64,000 bases of DNA from Methylacidiphilum caldifontis (GTDB lineage Bacteria > Verrucomicrobiota > Verrucomicrobiia > Methylacidiphilales > Methylacidiphilaceae). The position numbers were made by a program, and so were the translations under genes. Below, piece by piece: positions 46,792 to 56,060 of this stretch. Below the pieces are notes generated by a model. That model saw nothing but the letters and a program-made list of their open reading frames with translations. It was not told where the DNA came from and made no database searches. The stretch covers positions 620,001 to 684,000 of the forward strand of contig NZ_CP065957.1 of NCBI RefSeq assembly GCF_017310505.1, written 5' to 3'. Each line of letters begins with the position of its first letter. Within the stretch, counting starts at the first letter, position 1.

Positions 46792-47733
46792 ATGGAAAAT
46801 ACTGCATTATATCGGCTTATAGAAGGAGCATGCAACAAGCTTTCTACTCTATTCATTTTCATGAGTATTTTGACATTTTCAAATCTTTCTTTTGCCAACA
46901 GACTAACTGAAACCTCCTCTTCCCAAAAAGAAGATATGGATGATATAAAAGCGCTTGCCAAGGAGGTTACCCCAAAGAAAGCCTTGTCTTTAGGAAGGGG
47001 TTTGTACATAGACTTAGCGGCCGGGGGAGGAGTCGTATCAAACAACTCCATCGTCCAGAGTGGTACCGCTTTCCTTCCTGCAAGCCGTGGTGGACCCCTT
47101 GGAGTTTTGGCTGTAGGCAGTCCAAATAACCACACTACGTCCTTGGGTGGGCTTGGCTTTGGGTATGAGTGGGATGGCTGGAGGCTTGGCGGCCCTGAAT
47201 CCCTATGGGCGATTCTTCCCGCAGTTGAATTTAACGGTTATTATCTAGGGACCTTTCAAAGTGGGTTTTTACGGAACACAATCTCCTTAAATCGGATCCC
47301 TGAACATCTTTTTAACGACCGTTTTCCTACGGACATTGGCGCGCTCTTAGTCAATGGGGTCTTTTCTCTTCATACACCCTATCACATTTATCCCTATGTT
47401 GGTGGCGGCGTTGGTGCTGCCATTATTTCCGTTTCAGGTGCGGATTCCGAGCAGGACACACCACCTGAACCTGGAATTAACCATTTTAACTCCCATACAA
47501 GCGCATCCGACTGGAACTTAGCTGTTAACGCAAAGGCTGGCCTACGTTTTGATATTACAAAACGCCTTTGGGCTTTTCTTGAGTACCGTTTTCTTTTTAT
47601 TGATAGCACCAATTACACATTTGGTTCTACGGTCTACCCCACGCATGTCCCCACAACTCCCTGGAACGTACATTTTGGTGAAATGTTTTTCCAATTGGGT
47701 GTAGCAGGAATTGGATATTCCTTTGGGAACTAA
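46792..47733 (+). CDS. outer-membrane beta-barrel protein
   Basis: A 313-residue protein with an N-terminal hydrophobic export segment (about 15-36, ...NLSFAN), a charged linker, and a C-terminal barrel-like part from about residue 65. Alternating, Gly-rich strands are clear: GLYIDLAAGGGVV, SLGGLGFGYEWDGW, YPYVGGGVGAAI, NAKAGLRFDI, WAFLEYRFLF and FFQLGVAGIGYSFGN, the last ending near the C-terminus as in OmpA/OmpW-type barrels. It lies between two paralogous small exported proteins. Confidence 0.7.
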   Translation: MENTALYRLIEGACNKLSTLFIFMSILTFSNLSFANRLTETSSSQKEDMDDIKALAKEVTPKKALSLGRGLYIDLAAGGGVVSNNSIVQSGTAFLPASRGGPLGVLAVGSPNNHTTSLGGLGFGYEWDGWRLGGPESLWAILPAVEFNGYYLGTFQSGFLRNTISLNRIPEHLFNDRFPTDIGALLVNGVFSLHTPYHIYPYVGGGVGAAIISVSGADSEQDTPPEPGINHFNSHTSASDWNLAVNAKAGLRFDITKRLWAFLEYRFLFIDSTNYTFGSTVYPTHVPTTPWNVHFGEMFFQLGVAGIGYSFGN

Positions 47734-47775
47734 AGGCGACTACTCAGCATTTATTCTTTTGTTATTCCAAAGTAA

Positions 47776-47987
47776 TTACTGAAAATTCATCATTAAATAC
47801 ATAAAATCGACATATATTCGGTCTTTTAAATCGTAGCCTTTTTTCGTCAATCTTTTAAAGTCAACATGTGTGATAAAATATATAGTTCTAGATAGACTAT
47901 CGATTAAATCCAGAATCGTCTTTAAAATGCCAATTCCAATATCATTCTCTGAACCGAAAGCATACAAAATAATAGAAAAATTGGCAT
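47776..47987 (-). pseudogene. possible gene remnant
   Basis: A minus-strand frame with no good start reads NFSIILYAFGSENDIGIGIL then KRLTKKGYDLKDRIYVDF. The YAFGS piece recalls the GS motif of MNT-type nucleotidyltransferases, but the domain is incomplete. Low confidence. Confidence 0.2.
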
Positions 47988-48149
47988 AAGCTTAGGATTG
48001 TTCCAGGCTATTGTGTAAGCTATCAGCTAGACTTAGCCCTCTTGCTATTGCTCCCTAAAGGTCCCTCGTAAATTAATCGAAATTCCATTGCTAACTTTAG
48101 GATACACAACAAGTTATTCAACCTTATTCAAATACAAAATCTCAACTAT

Positions 48150-48235
48150 TAACTGAATTTCCGAAAATCTAAAATATAAGATAGTAAAGGAGAATAACAT
48201 AACATTATATTCTGCCCACATAACCCACTTGAATG
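48150..48235 (-). repeat. IS1634-family right-end remnant
   Basis: Terminus AACTGAATTTCCGAAAATC and the stretch to the transposase stop region (CACATAACCCACTTGAATG), diverged from the intact copy. Only about 85 bases remain. Confidence 0.6.
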
Positions 48236-48416
48236 AAGTTTTGTTAGGATGATAAAATTTTATTATATGCTTCGAAAGTATTTCTATAAATTGATCCCAG
48301 GTGCTGTCATCGGAAAATTCATCCTCTTCTCCATCTATCAATCCTTTTCTGGAATGCATGCGGCATTTCCTCGGTTCAAAAAGCCTTTAAATTATTTTCA
48401 GAAAAATTGGGGGCTA
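48236..48416 (-). pseudogene. gene fragment trapped between two IS ends
   Basis: On the minus strand, an acidic frame (MHSRKGLIDGEEDEFSDDST, then WDQFIEILSKHIIKFYHPN) is natural-looking until it meets the IS terminus at 48235. Upstream it is cut by the next IS end. The family was not recognised. Confidence 0.3.
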
Positions 48417-48648
48417 ACTGAACTTCCAAAACTCTGAGATATAAGATATTGCAGCAGAACGACATAACATTTTTATTCTGCCTACAGGTCCCACTTTGGT
48501 GGATGAGCGAACAGCGAGAGCAGATCGAGTTTTTGAAACAAAGCATTGGGCTCTGTAGGGATCCAGGATAAGAATCCGATCATAGTCTTTCCCTTGGTAG
48601 AGAGTTGGACTAAGTGGATTGATTGCAAGCAACGGAGCCCTTTAGAGT
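48417..48648 (-). pseudogene. IS1634-family 3'-end fragment
   Basis: Right terminus, sub-terminal stem and the last about 55 transposase codons (SIHLVQLSTKGKTMIGFLSW then IPTEPNALFQKLDLLSLFAHP), in the opposite orientation to the intact copy. Confidence 0.8.
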
Positions 48649-49044
48649 GCAGTATAATATCTATATCCATCCTTTCAGTAGTTAAGAAGGTTGCAAGCAT
48701 TTCTCCAGTTTTGAACAACTATTCACTCATTGCTTAAATCACATGCATGAAGATAGAATTTTCTGACTTTAAAATAGAAAGAACTTTAAAATAGAAAGAA
48801 ATTATAATGATGAATAGGATTTTCCTGCAAATTAAAAGAAAAAAATAGGGGCTTCCAAAACCAAATTGTTGATTTCCTTTTTTAAGGTAATCTGCTATTC
48901 TTCTATAACTCTCTATTTCTATTATTTTTAAGCATCCCAATCCAATTGATATTAATTACTTACCATAATAGCCACTGGAACATTAGACTTCCAATGAAGC
49001 AAAAAACCTTTTATAAACAAACTTACAATATTTTAAACAATCCA
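48649..49044. other. intergenic region without recognised features
   Basis: About 400 AT-rich bases. A TTG-started extension of the next gene runs to 48946, but it lacks similarity to its paralogue and is not accepted. Confidence 0.35.
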
Positions 49045-49521
49045 ATGTGCCTACAAACTTTTGATTTATTTCCAACAATAATCTTTGGATTCTTCATTTT
49101 CATTCAGATTTCTTTTGCCCAGATCTATCCTTTTCCTCAATACCCTAAATCAATAAACTCAAAAGAACAATCTTCTCGATCTTTATATGGGACTCCCTTT
49201 GTGGAATCAACATGGCAAAATTGGGAAGTAAAAGGGATACGTTTTAAAGAAGGAATGAATCAAGCCACAGTAATTAAAATAATGGGAGAAGATTATGAGC
49301 GTTACGATGTGATAAATATCCATTACAGAAGAGGTCGAATAATGTCTGGCTATATTGGTGTAAATTTAGAAAATAATTTAGAACCTGCTCATGTTTTAAA
49401 ATGGACTTATAGAGATCATTCTCATTATGTTTACGAAGCTTATTTCCTTTTCTTAGACAAGAACAATAATCTTGTTAAAATTTTTTTAAGGGAAAAACCA
49501 TTAGACATTATAGCTCAATAA
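49045..49521 (+). CDS. small exported protein, paralogue of the one at 45919
   Basis: A 158-residue protein starting MCLQTFDLFPTIIFGFFIFI with a signal peptide ending ...SFAQIYPFP. Alignment with the first copy, including upstream bases (TTAAAxAAxxCCAATG), fixes ATG 49045 as the start. The mature domains are roughly 85% identical by eye. Duplication around the barrel gene suggests a local tandem event later broken by IS insertion. Function unknown. Confidence 0.65.
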   Translation: MCLQTFDLFPTIIFGFFIFIQISFAQIYPFPQYPKSINSKEQSSRSLYGTPFVESTWQNWEVKGIRFKEGMNQATVIKIMGEDYERYDVINIHYRRGRIMSGYIGVNLENNLEPAHVLKWTYRDHSHYVYEAYFLFLDKNNNLVKIFLREKPLDIIAQ

Positions 49522-49554
49522 GATTTCTGCTAGGTTAAGCACACACCATTGTTA

Positions 49555-50475
49555 TTACTCCAAAAATAGTTGCAACAGTTCTGAAGGAATCTCAGGAGGC
49601 TCTGCATGACGCTCAAGCTTTCCAATAAGGAAACTTGGGGGATCTGTGGTAAGCTTCTTGCTCACATATTGTTGTGTGGATTGTATCCAAGCTAACAGTT
49701 GTAAATTACAGCAAAGCGCAGCCCCTTCCCATTGTTTCATTTCTAGCACATCTCCTTTCCTTGTAACTATAATGCAGGATGTGCAGGCATTTAGGATCCT
49801 TTGGTTGTATCGATCGATTTTTCCCCCACAGTCCACTAAAAGAACTCTCTTACTTTCTTGAAGTTTTTCAATGTCTTCAACAACTTTGCCAACAAACTCT
49901 TCGTTCCATGACCCCTTATACCGTAGTATCTTTACAAGTTGTGGATCTCCTTCAACAAACCAGTCTCCCTCGCCATCAGGACATGCTCGCAGTACAAACA
50001 CTTCACGTTGTCCCTCTTCACCAAGAGCATTTCTTAGCCTCTTGACTAGTGAGTAAACCAACACCGACTTTCCACTATGAGGAGGGCCTATGATTGCTAC
50101 AGCTCGGTGATGAAAGCTAGAGCTTGTATGTTGAGAACGTTTTTCTGTCGACAGTTGCTTGGATAGATAGCGGCTATCCACTTGGCAAATAGTTCCTACT
50201 GGCGGTGCATCTACTCGATGAGCTTCAATAACAATAGCGCCATGACGAGGATCATAAACAGCAATCCACGGGCTTGGATGACAAAGATGGGTCAAGTAAG
50301 TGTAGAGCCAAATTGGTGCCCTGCCACAAATAACAATGCCTCGACTCATGGAAAGCTCCGGAGGCAGTTGAACCGAAGGAAGTTCTTTTGGGTCTATTAT
50401 TCCATTCCCTAAAAGGAGAATGTCCAAAATCTGAAAATCGTCCGCTGGAATAACACTTAGCGAAAGATTTTTCAT
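49555..50475 (-). CDS. csx3: Csx3 ring nuclease fused to a P-loop ATPase
   Basis: A 306-residue two-domain protein. The N-terminal part (about 1-105) is Csx3/Crn3: SRGIVICGRAPIWLYTYLTH...PWIAVYDPRHGAIVIEAH. H66 and D75 are spaced like the cyclic-tetra-adenylate-degrading residues I recall for archaeal Csx3 (H60/D69). The C-terminal domain has Walker A GPPHSGKS (130-137) and a Walker B-like RVLLVDCGG (210-217), an arrangement known in some Csx3-AAA proteins. Ring nucleases switch off type III signalling by degrading cA4, yet no cyclase (Cas10) is encoded in the window. Same strand as the RAMP-helicase genes, 320 bases after them. Confidence 0.85.
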   Translation of the reverse strand: MKNLSLSVIPADDFQILDILLLGNGIIDPKELPSVQLPPELSMSRGIVICGRAPIWLYTYLTHLCHPSPWIAVYDPRHGAIVIEAHRVDAPPVGTICQVDSRYLSKQLSTEKRSQHTSSSFHHRAVAIIGPPHSGKSVLVYSLVKRLRNALGEEGQREVFVLRACPDGEGDWFVEGDPQLVKILRYKGSWNEEFVGKVVEDIEKLQESKRVLLVDCGGKIDRYNQRILNACTSCIIVTRKGDVLEMKQWEGAALCCNLQLLAWIQSTQQYVSKKLTTDPPSFLIGKLERHAEPPEIPSELLQLFLE

Positions 50476-50795
50476 TAAAATTATCTCTTTTTCTTTCCTT
50501 TCTACACTTTTTGGGAAGAGAGTAGACCTCTTTTCTTAGCACTGTCAAGCAAATGAATGTCCAAAGACGTCCTAAAGACAAACTTATAAACGATAACTTT
50601 CTAGTAGAAACAATAAATTGGTTTTGACAGAGCAGGCTATCTTTTTATCATTTCGGTGCAGCCTTAAAGAAATCCAACAACTCGTTTCACGAACAAATGC
50701 TTAAAGAAAGCAGAAAGGTGTAGCACATCACAACCAAATACAATGTAAAAATTACATTCTCAAACAAAACCCCTTAATAAAGTGTCTTTTTAACA
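50476..50795. other. 320-base gap between helicase and csx3
   Basis: Non-coding. It contains a candidate minus-strand promoter for csx3 (50585-50613), implying csx3 can be expressed apart from the upstream genes. No CRISPR repeats were seen. Confidence 0.45.
50585..50613 (-). promoter_or_regulatory. candidate csx3 promoter
   Basis: On the minus strand TTGTTT and TTTATA are separated by exactly 17 bases, about 110 bases before the csx3 ATG. Confidence 0.35.
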
Positions 50796-53700
50796 CTAAC
50801 GGCTAGGTAGGATACCTTTTTCTTTCAATCGATCCCACAAGGGGTCCAGCGCTTTCTCTCCTTCCCATTCAAAACGCGAGAGGGGAAGCCTCCAAAACTC
50901 CCAACCGTAGCGTTCTAATGTTGCTTGCCGCTCCCAGTCTCTAGCTTGCTGTTCGAGCTCAGTATGGTGTGGACCATCGCATTCAACAGCAAGTCGAGCA
51001 TGATGTCCAATAACAACAATATCAATCCGGTATCCGCCAGGGCCAAAGGGAGCTTCTTGTAATCGCAAATTATATCCCTTTCCCCAAATAAGCTTAGCCA
51101 CTTTCCGCTCAAACTCGCTTTCACAAATAGACCAATCTGGCACGCCTCCTTCAGGCACTGGTACCCTAGGATCTTCTAAGAAATGTTTCAAAAGAAAAGA
51201 TCTCATACAATTAGGAGATAAATCCTCTAAAGAAACAGAATAAAAAAGCCAAAGCTGATCACGTGCTCGGCTAGCCGCTACATTGAAACGTCTTCTGTCC
51301 GAAGGCTTGGTTAAAGCTCCAATGCGCTCTTTAGGTGGGGCAGCAACTATAGAAAGAAAGATGACATCTCGTTCATCACCTTGGAAAGTGTAGGGATCGC
51401 CGCAAACGATTCTATGCCTATTCATACGCTCTACTGGGATCCTACTATCCAAAAGTAGCTTGTTAATAAGCTCTGCTTGTTTTTCACCTTGCAAGCTAAT
51501 TATTCCCATAGTACGGTTTTCATAGCGTGAGTCTTCTAGACATTTCATGACTGTTTCGACAACCTTTTGGGCCTCAGGAGGATTGACAATCTGGCTACCT
51601 TTTTCATCTCGATAACCATTCTCAACATAGACAGCTTTTAGTGGTTCCAAGCGATCCAAGCCGTATGTCCTGAGGGGATACAATGGGTAATTTGTGTAGG
51701 AAATCTTATTAGAAAACGCAATGATTTCTGGCATGCACCGAAAATGTTCCCGAAGTCTAATCCGTTGCGAAAACATAGTTTCCGCAATGTCAAATAGGCT
51801 AGAGTCACCCTCAAATAAGGATGCAAAAGGATGGTCCTTTAGATATTGATTAATAAGAGATCTTACTTGTTTTTTGTCGATACCGACAGCCTCGGGTGAA
51901 ATTTGCTCATCATCACCAACGATCACAGCCTTCTTTGCAATAAAACAAAGAAGAAGGGAGTCTAATTCACTTTGGCTTGCCTCATCAATAATGATTACGT
52001 CAAAAAACTCAGGCTTTACATGAAGAGTTTGAAGCAAACGATTAAAAGGAAGCACCCAGGCAGGGACCACATTACGACATTTTCCTAAGTATTGGCTAGC
52101 TTCTTTTTGATAAAAAGAGACGTATTTTCCAGTCCCCTTGCCGATTTTCCGTAGCGTTTTTTTCCAAGCTGTAAGATTTCCATTACCCTCTTCGGGCATG
52201 ACCTTCCTAAGAAAAAACCTTGCTCTTGAAGCTGCCAAATCCTCAATAAGCTTTTTCTCTTTTATTTCTAGCTCTTTTTTTCTTTTTTGATATTCTTCTA
52301 CAGGAAGTTTTTCTTTTAAAAGTTTTTCTATATAGGTTCGAGCAATCGCCCATTTCCAAGCCTTAGGTAGACTTTCCAACCGCTTTGGCCATTCAGGATC
52401 AGCTATCGTAGACAACAGTTTTTCCATAGTGTTAGGAAGAACCTGTTTCCATTTCCCTATAACTTGGCTTGCAAACTCAAGCTTTACTCGATCGTTTTCC
52501 ATTTCTCTAAGCTTCTCATAAAGCAACCAATAGCGTTGAATGTCTTTTTCCTTTAGTGTCTCCCACAGATCATTCGTTATAGGATGTGCGGAAGCACGGT
52601 CGATACGTGCAAGAATTCTCTTAATTTGTTCTAATTTGTTATGGATATTTTGTAACTCCTTAGCAATCCATGCAGCAGAAAGGAGATCGGAAGCTTTCCT
52701 AAGCTCAGGAAGACTTTTTATCGAGATTGGTGAGTCTAGCTGGGAAGCAAGCCAATTTTCCAATTGCCTCACTTCTAGCTCAGCACAAAGAAGCTCACGC
52801 AATAGTTGTTGATTTCTTGTAAAAATAGCCATTCTCTCTGGTAAAGAAAAAGAAGAAATCTTACCTAAGTGAGTTTCCCAAAGAGAGCTAAGTTCTTCAA
52901 AACACATTTGGCACCGCAGCCAAACAAGAAGATTAGAGAGAGTCTTTCGATCTCGACAAGGATGACCATTGACTTTTACAAAGGCCCACAACGCACGGGT
53001 TTGTCGAACAACCTTTGGCTGAAAAATCAAAAAACCCCACCCGCCGCCAGATTCTAAGTGGGAGAGAAGTGTTTGAGCTTGTTTTAACGCCAAGGGTAAT
53101 GGTTGAGTAAGACCATCAACAATTATTTCCCTGGCTTCTTTAGCCTGCTCAATCTCTGCTATCAATCCAGCTGAACGTCCTTCCAGCTCTTGCCAACTGC
53201 TCCGGTATCCTAAAAGAATTTCTTCCAGTGCTTTTTTGAGCCAATCGGATCTCGATCCTTTTAAGGAAAACTCTTGAAAAAGAGCTTTTGCTGCATCAGA
53301 TCTTTCTTTAAGGATTTCTTTGTCAATTGTGAGAAGAGAATTGTACTCAATTTCTCTTAAACCCAACTGATTAATCTCTTGTTGCAATAGATTTTCTTTT
53401 CTCCAAAGTTCTTCGAGGTCTTGAGGAAGAGGAAGCTCTTTTATAGATGGGTAAAGAAGTTTCAATTCTTCTTTTCGGTCTGAGGAAATTTCATGAAGGG
53501 TCCAGTATGCATGTACAAGCTCTTCTACAATAGTTGGATATTGGTAGTCAGGGTTCACAGGATCGCATATCCAGCCCAACTCCTTTTCTTCTTGCCTCAA
53601 CCGCAAAACTAACTCTCCAGGTGTTCCTTGATAATAAGTGCCAGGAATGTGAATTGATGTACTCTCCGTTGCTCTATATGTTCGAAGCGCATCATTACAC

Positions 53701-55193
53701 ATGCGTAACTGCTCGCGAGTTTCCTTCAAATATTTTGACAACAGCTCAATGTTCCGTTGAAGCACCTCAGTTGTTACTCGCGATTGCATATCTAATATTC
53801 CGTTTACAGATTTCTCCATTCTATCCATATCTTCTTTGCGATCTCCCAAGGCAGTTACGCAAAGAGGTTTAAGTGAGTCAGGCAATTTATCGTATAAAAC
53901 CTTTAAAGCTCGAGAGGTTTGACTTGTTACCAAAACTTTTTTCCCATGAGCCAAAAGATGACAGATAAGATTGGCTATAGTGTGGGATTTTCCAGTACCC
54001 GGAGGACCTTGAACCACTACTGCGGGTTGTTTCTCAAGCTTAAGGACAATATCCCGTTGCTCCTCGTTAGAAAGGAGAGGGAAAAAAATATCATCCCAAG
54101 TTTCTCTTAGCCTCTTGTCTTCTGTAGGTAAAGTTTGCTCATCAATAGATGATGACAACCCACAAAGATAACTGAAAAGCAAAGGAGGTTTTTCTAGTCT
54201 TTCTATTTCTTGGATGGCTTCATCCACGCGTTGAGAAAAAATCTCAGTAATACGATTTCGAAACAAAATAATTGGCTCCCAGTAGACCTGGGGGTAGCTA
54301 GAAAAATCTGATTGCTCTCTTGGTAGTCTATCTGGACAAAATTTGCCATGTGGATCTAGCACATGAATGAATCGCTTAAGAAGTTCTACTATTTTTTCCT
54401 TTTCCAATGGACTGGCTAGCTTCTTAGCTTCTTCTTCAAGCTCTCTTAGATTGTTTGGCTTTTCGTCAGGATCTAAAAAAGTTGTTTGAACCTCTGCTCC
54501 TATACGATCAGGATCTGAGAAAAGCTGGATCTCTCCTGTATCTTCCTTATACTCAATACCTAATGGAAAGCCAAGAATCGGATGGCGAATTTTTTGCCGA
54601 TCTTTTGGAGCCCACACCAAAAGACCGATACAATATAAAAGTTCGTATTTTTCTTCCTCTTGCTTAATTTGTTGATAGATTTTGAAAAGTTTTCGGTATT
54701 CTCGCGAGACGTCTTGATATTTTTTGTATTTGTCAAGCCAAGCTTTCCAATCTTGCTCAACAAAGCGATTATAGGACTCTAAAAGGGATGGATTTGGTTC
54801 CAGGATTTTGCCGTTAATCTTTATTTGCTCCTTAAGCTTAGGTTTTTGCACATCATCTAGATCTTCATTCAATTCCTTATTTTCTATCCAATCTATCCAA
54901 TCCCGAAGATTTTTAGGAGGGTCAGGGCGCCGTGGTACTTCAGGACGAAGAAAGGAAAGCAAATGTTCTGTCCTTTCTTCGTTATCCGCTAAAGGCGCAT
55001 CTAAAAGCAAACCTTGTACTTCCTTAAACCTTCTAAGGTCTTCCAAAAAGAAAACTGAGTCTTGCCCGTAATCCAATAGGTTCCTGGGTAACTTCCGTTT
55101 AGAATGTATAATTTTATGGAGCTCTGCAAGGTAGCGAAGAAGCGCAATAGCCTTATTTTTTTGTGAGAATGCATGTGAATTTTTAAAGCTCAT
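50796..55193 (-). CDS. giant SF1 (UPF1/DNA2-like) helicase with C-terminal nuclease
   Basis: A 1,465-residue protein. The N-terminal 390 residues are mostly helical and unrecognised. Walker A GPPGTGKSHT is at about 395-404 and Walker B-like VIIDEASQSELD near 1066, leaving about 670 residues, largely coiled coil, inserted between motifs I and II. Later SF1 motifs follow (VGDDEQISPEA, EHFRCMPEII, TFQGDERDVIFLS, AASRARDQLW). The end, AVECDGPHHTELEQQARDWERQ (about 1400-1420), is a Vsr/DUF559-type PD-(D/E)xK nuclease. The start ATG 55193 overlaps the cmr1 stop by 11 bases and has a perfect GGAGG 6 bases upstream; the longer frame to 55283 is rejected. It is probably the effector of the RAMP operon. 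Confidence 0.9.
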   Translation of the reverse strand: MSFKNSHAFSQKNKAIALLRYLAELHKIIHSKRKLPRNLLDYGQDSVFFLEDLRRFKEVQGLLLDAPLADNEERTEHLLSFLRPEVPRRPDPPKNLRDWIDWIENKELNEDLDDVQKPKLKEQIKINGKILEPNPSLLESYNRFVEQDWKAWLDKYKKYQDVSREYRKLFKIYQQIKQEEEKYELLYCIGLLVWAPKDRQKIRHPILGFPLGIEYKEDTGEIQLFSDPDRIGAEVQTTFLDPDEKPNNLRELEEEAKKLASPLEKEKIVELLKRFIHVLDPHGKFCPDRLPREQSDFSSYPQVYWEPIILFRNRITEIFSQRVDEAIQEIERLEKPPLLFSYLCGLSSSIDEQTLPTEDKRLRETWDDIFFPLLSNEEQRDIVLKLEKQPAVVVQGPPGTGKSHTIANLICHLLAHGKKVLVTSQTSRALKVLYDKLPDSLKPLCVTALGDRKEDMDRMEKSVNGILDMQSRVTTEVLQRNIELLSKYLKETREQLRMCNDALRTYRATESTSIHIPGTYYQGTPGELVLRLRQEEKELGWICDPVNPDYQYPTIVEELVHAYWTLHEISSDRKEELKLLYPSIKELPLPQDLEELWRKENLLQQEINQLGLREIEYNSLLTIDKEILKERSDAAKALFQEFSLKGSRSDWLKKALEEILLGYRSSWQELEGRSAGLIAEIEQAKEAREIIVDGLTQPLPLALKQAQTLLSHLESGGGWGFLIFQPKVVRQTRALWAFVKVNGHPCRDRKTLSNLLVWLRCQMCFEELSSLWETHLGKISSFSLPERMAIFTRNQQLLRELLCAELEVRQLENWLASQLDSPISIKSLPELRKASDLLSAAWIAKELQNIHNKLEQIKRILARIDRASAHPITNDLWETLKEKDIQRYWLLYEKLREMENDRVKLEFASQVIGKWKQVLPNTMEKLLSTIADPEWPKRLESLPKAWKWAIARTYIEKLLKEKLPVEEYQKRKKELEIKEKKLIEDLAASRARFFLRKVMPEEGNGNLTAWKKTLRKIGKGTGKYVSFYQKEASQYLGKCRNVVPAWVLPFNRLLQTLHVKPEFFDVIIIDEASQSELDSLLLCFIAKKAVIVGDDEQISPEAVGIDKKQVRSLINQYLKDHPFASLFEGDSSLFDIAETMFSQRIRLREHFRCMPEIIAFSNKISYTNYPLYPLRTYGLDRLEPLKAVYVENGYRDEKGSQIVNPPEAQKVVETVMKCLEDSRYENRTMGIISLQGEKQAELINKLLLDSRIPVERMNRHRIVCGDPYTFQGDERDVIFLSIVAAPPKERIGALTKPSDRRRFNVAASRARDQLWLFYSVSLEDLSPNCMRSFLLKHFLEDPRVPVPEGGVPDWSICESEFERKVAKLIWGKGYNLRLQEAPFGPGGYRIDIVVIGHHARLAVECDGPHHTELEQQARDWERQATLERYGWEFWRLPLSRFEWEGEKALDPLWDRLKEKGILPSR

Positions 55194-56055
55194 GGAAATC
55201 CTCCGTAATCTGGGATAAAATCGGACCGGATCTCCATTCCGTAAGAGTATTTTCTCCAAGTACCCGTTCATGGGGAGCTTCAAGAACTAAAAGATGAAAC
55301 TCTTTTTGAGGAAACGCCACTTGTATAGGTCGTAAAAGAAGAGCGCTACGCTGCCTGGGATTATCAAGTCCAAGGGGAGTGGGACGATGTCTGTTCCTAC
55401 TTCGAGCCGAATAACATTTTCGTAAATTCTTTAAATAGTCCTCGGCTTTTTTTACTAATCCCCACCAATCTCTTGCTTTTGCATCTTGCGGAAAGTGAAA
55501 TAAAAAACCTGCGGGACAAAGAAGTTGGTTAATCCTTTCCTGCCACTCTTCTAGTGTTTTTGGAGCTTTCTCCCATTGGAAAGCCCCAGCACATCGAGTA
55601 GCTCGATATCCCAAAGAACCAAAACAAAGAAAAGCTTCCTTGGCATTGTTCCATAGAGTAAAAAGTTGGGGATCCCTCTCACAAGGATCCCTTTGCCATA
55701 TAAACTGAATTTCACAGGAGCTACCAGGGGAAATAGCGCATTCCTTATTCCAACGGTCGGAAGCTTTAATAAAGTACCAAAGGTAACCTCCCTCTTTAGG
55801 GCTAAGCTTTTTGTTCCACCATTTTTCATCGGAAGGCTTCTTTATAAAAAAACGCATCAGAAATGCACTTGCTAATGCAGGATTTAAGCTTATGCCTCCA
55901 AAGACTTGCTGTTCCTGCTCTCTGCTTCCTCCAAGCACGCGAAACCACCATCGAAGTTCTCCACGTACTGCACTCACTCGAGCCTCAGCTCTACTAGGAT
56001 CAGCTCCACCACAAAAACATGGAGTTATGAATGTAATCGTATAAGTCTCTTGCAT
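55183..56055 (-). CDS. cmr1: Cmr1-like RAMP (Cas7-group) protein
   Basis: A 290-residue RAMP protein. The opening TFITPCFCGGADPSRAEARV, then RVSAVRGELRWWFRVLGGS and VFGGI, is the Cmr1 signature (in type III-B, Cmr1 sits at the crRNA 3' end with Cmr6). It is somewhat shorter than typical Cmr1. ATG 56055 follows the cmr6 stop by 5 bases; its own stop overlaps the helicase start (CATGAGCTTTAA). No Cmr2-5 is in the operon or the window. It probably binds RNA, but its guide is unknown. Confidence 0.88.
   Translation of the reverse strand: MQETYTITFITPCFCGGADPSRAEARVSAVRGELRWWFRVLGGSREQEQQVFGGISLNPALASAFLMRFFIKKPSDEKWWNKKLSPKEGGYLWYFIKASDRWNKECAISPGSSCEIQFIWQRDPCERDPQLFTLWNNAKEAFLCFGSLGYRATRCAGAFQWEKAPKTLEEWQERINQLLCPAGFLFHFPQDAKARDWWGLVKKAEDYLKNLRKCYSARSRNRHRPTPLGLDNPRQRSALLLRPIQVAFPQKEFHLLVLEAPHERVLGENTLTEWRSGPILSQITEDFHEL
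55200..55204 (-). promoter_or_regulatory. strong ribosome-binding site of the helicase
   Basis: A perfect GGAGG on the minus strand, 6 bases before ATG 55193 and inside the end of cmr1. It decides the helicase start and indicates independent, efficient translation of the large protein. Confidence 0.7.
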
Positions 56056-56060
56056 AGCAA

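Noticed and set aside
48946-49044. TTG-started extension of the second secreted protein
   Set aside because: The paralogue at 45919 aligns upstream bases with the ATG at 49045 and lacks the extension; it would also bury the signal peptide.
55194-55283. Longer N-terminus of the helicase
   Set aside because: A perfect GGAGG lies before ATG 55193, and the extension is the Cmr1 C-terminus read in another frame.
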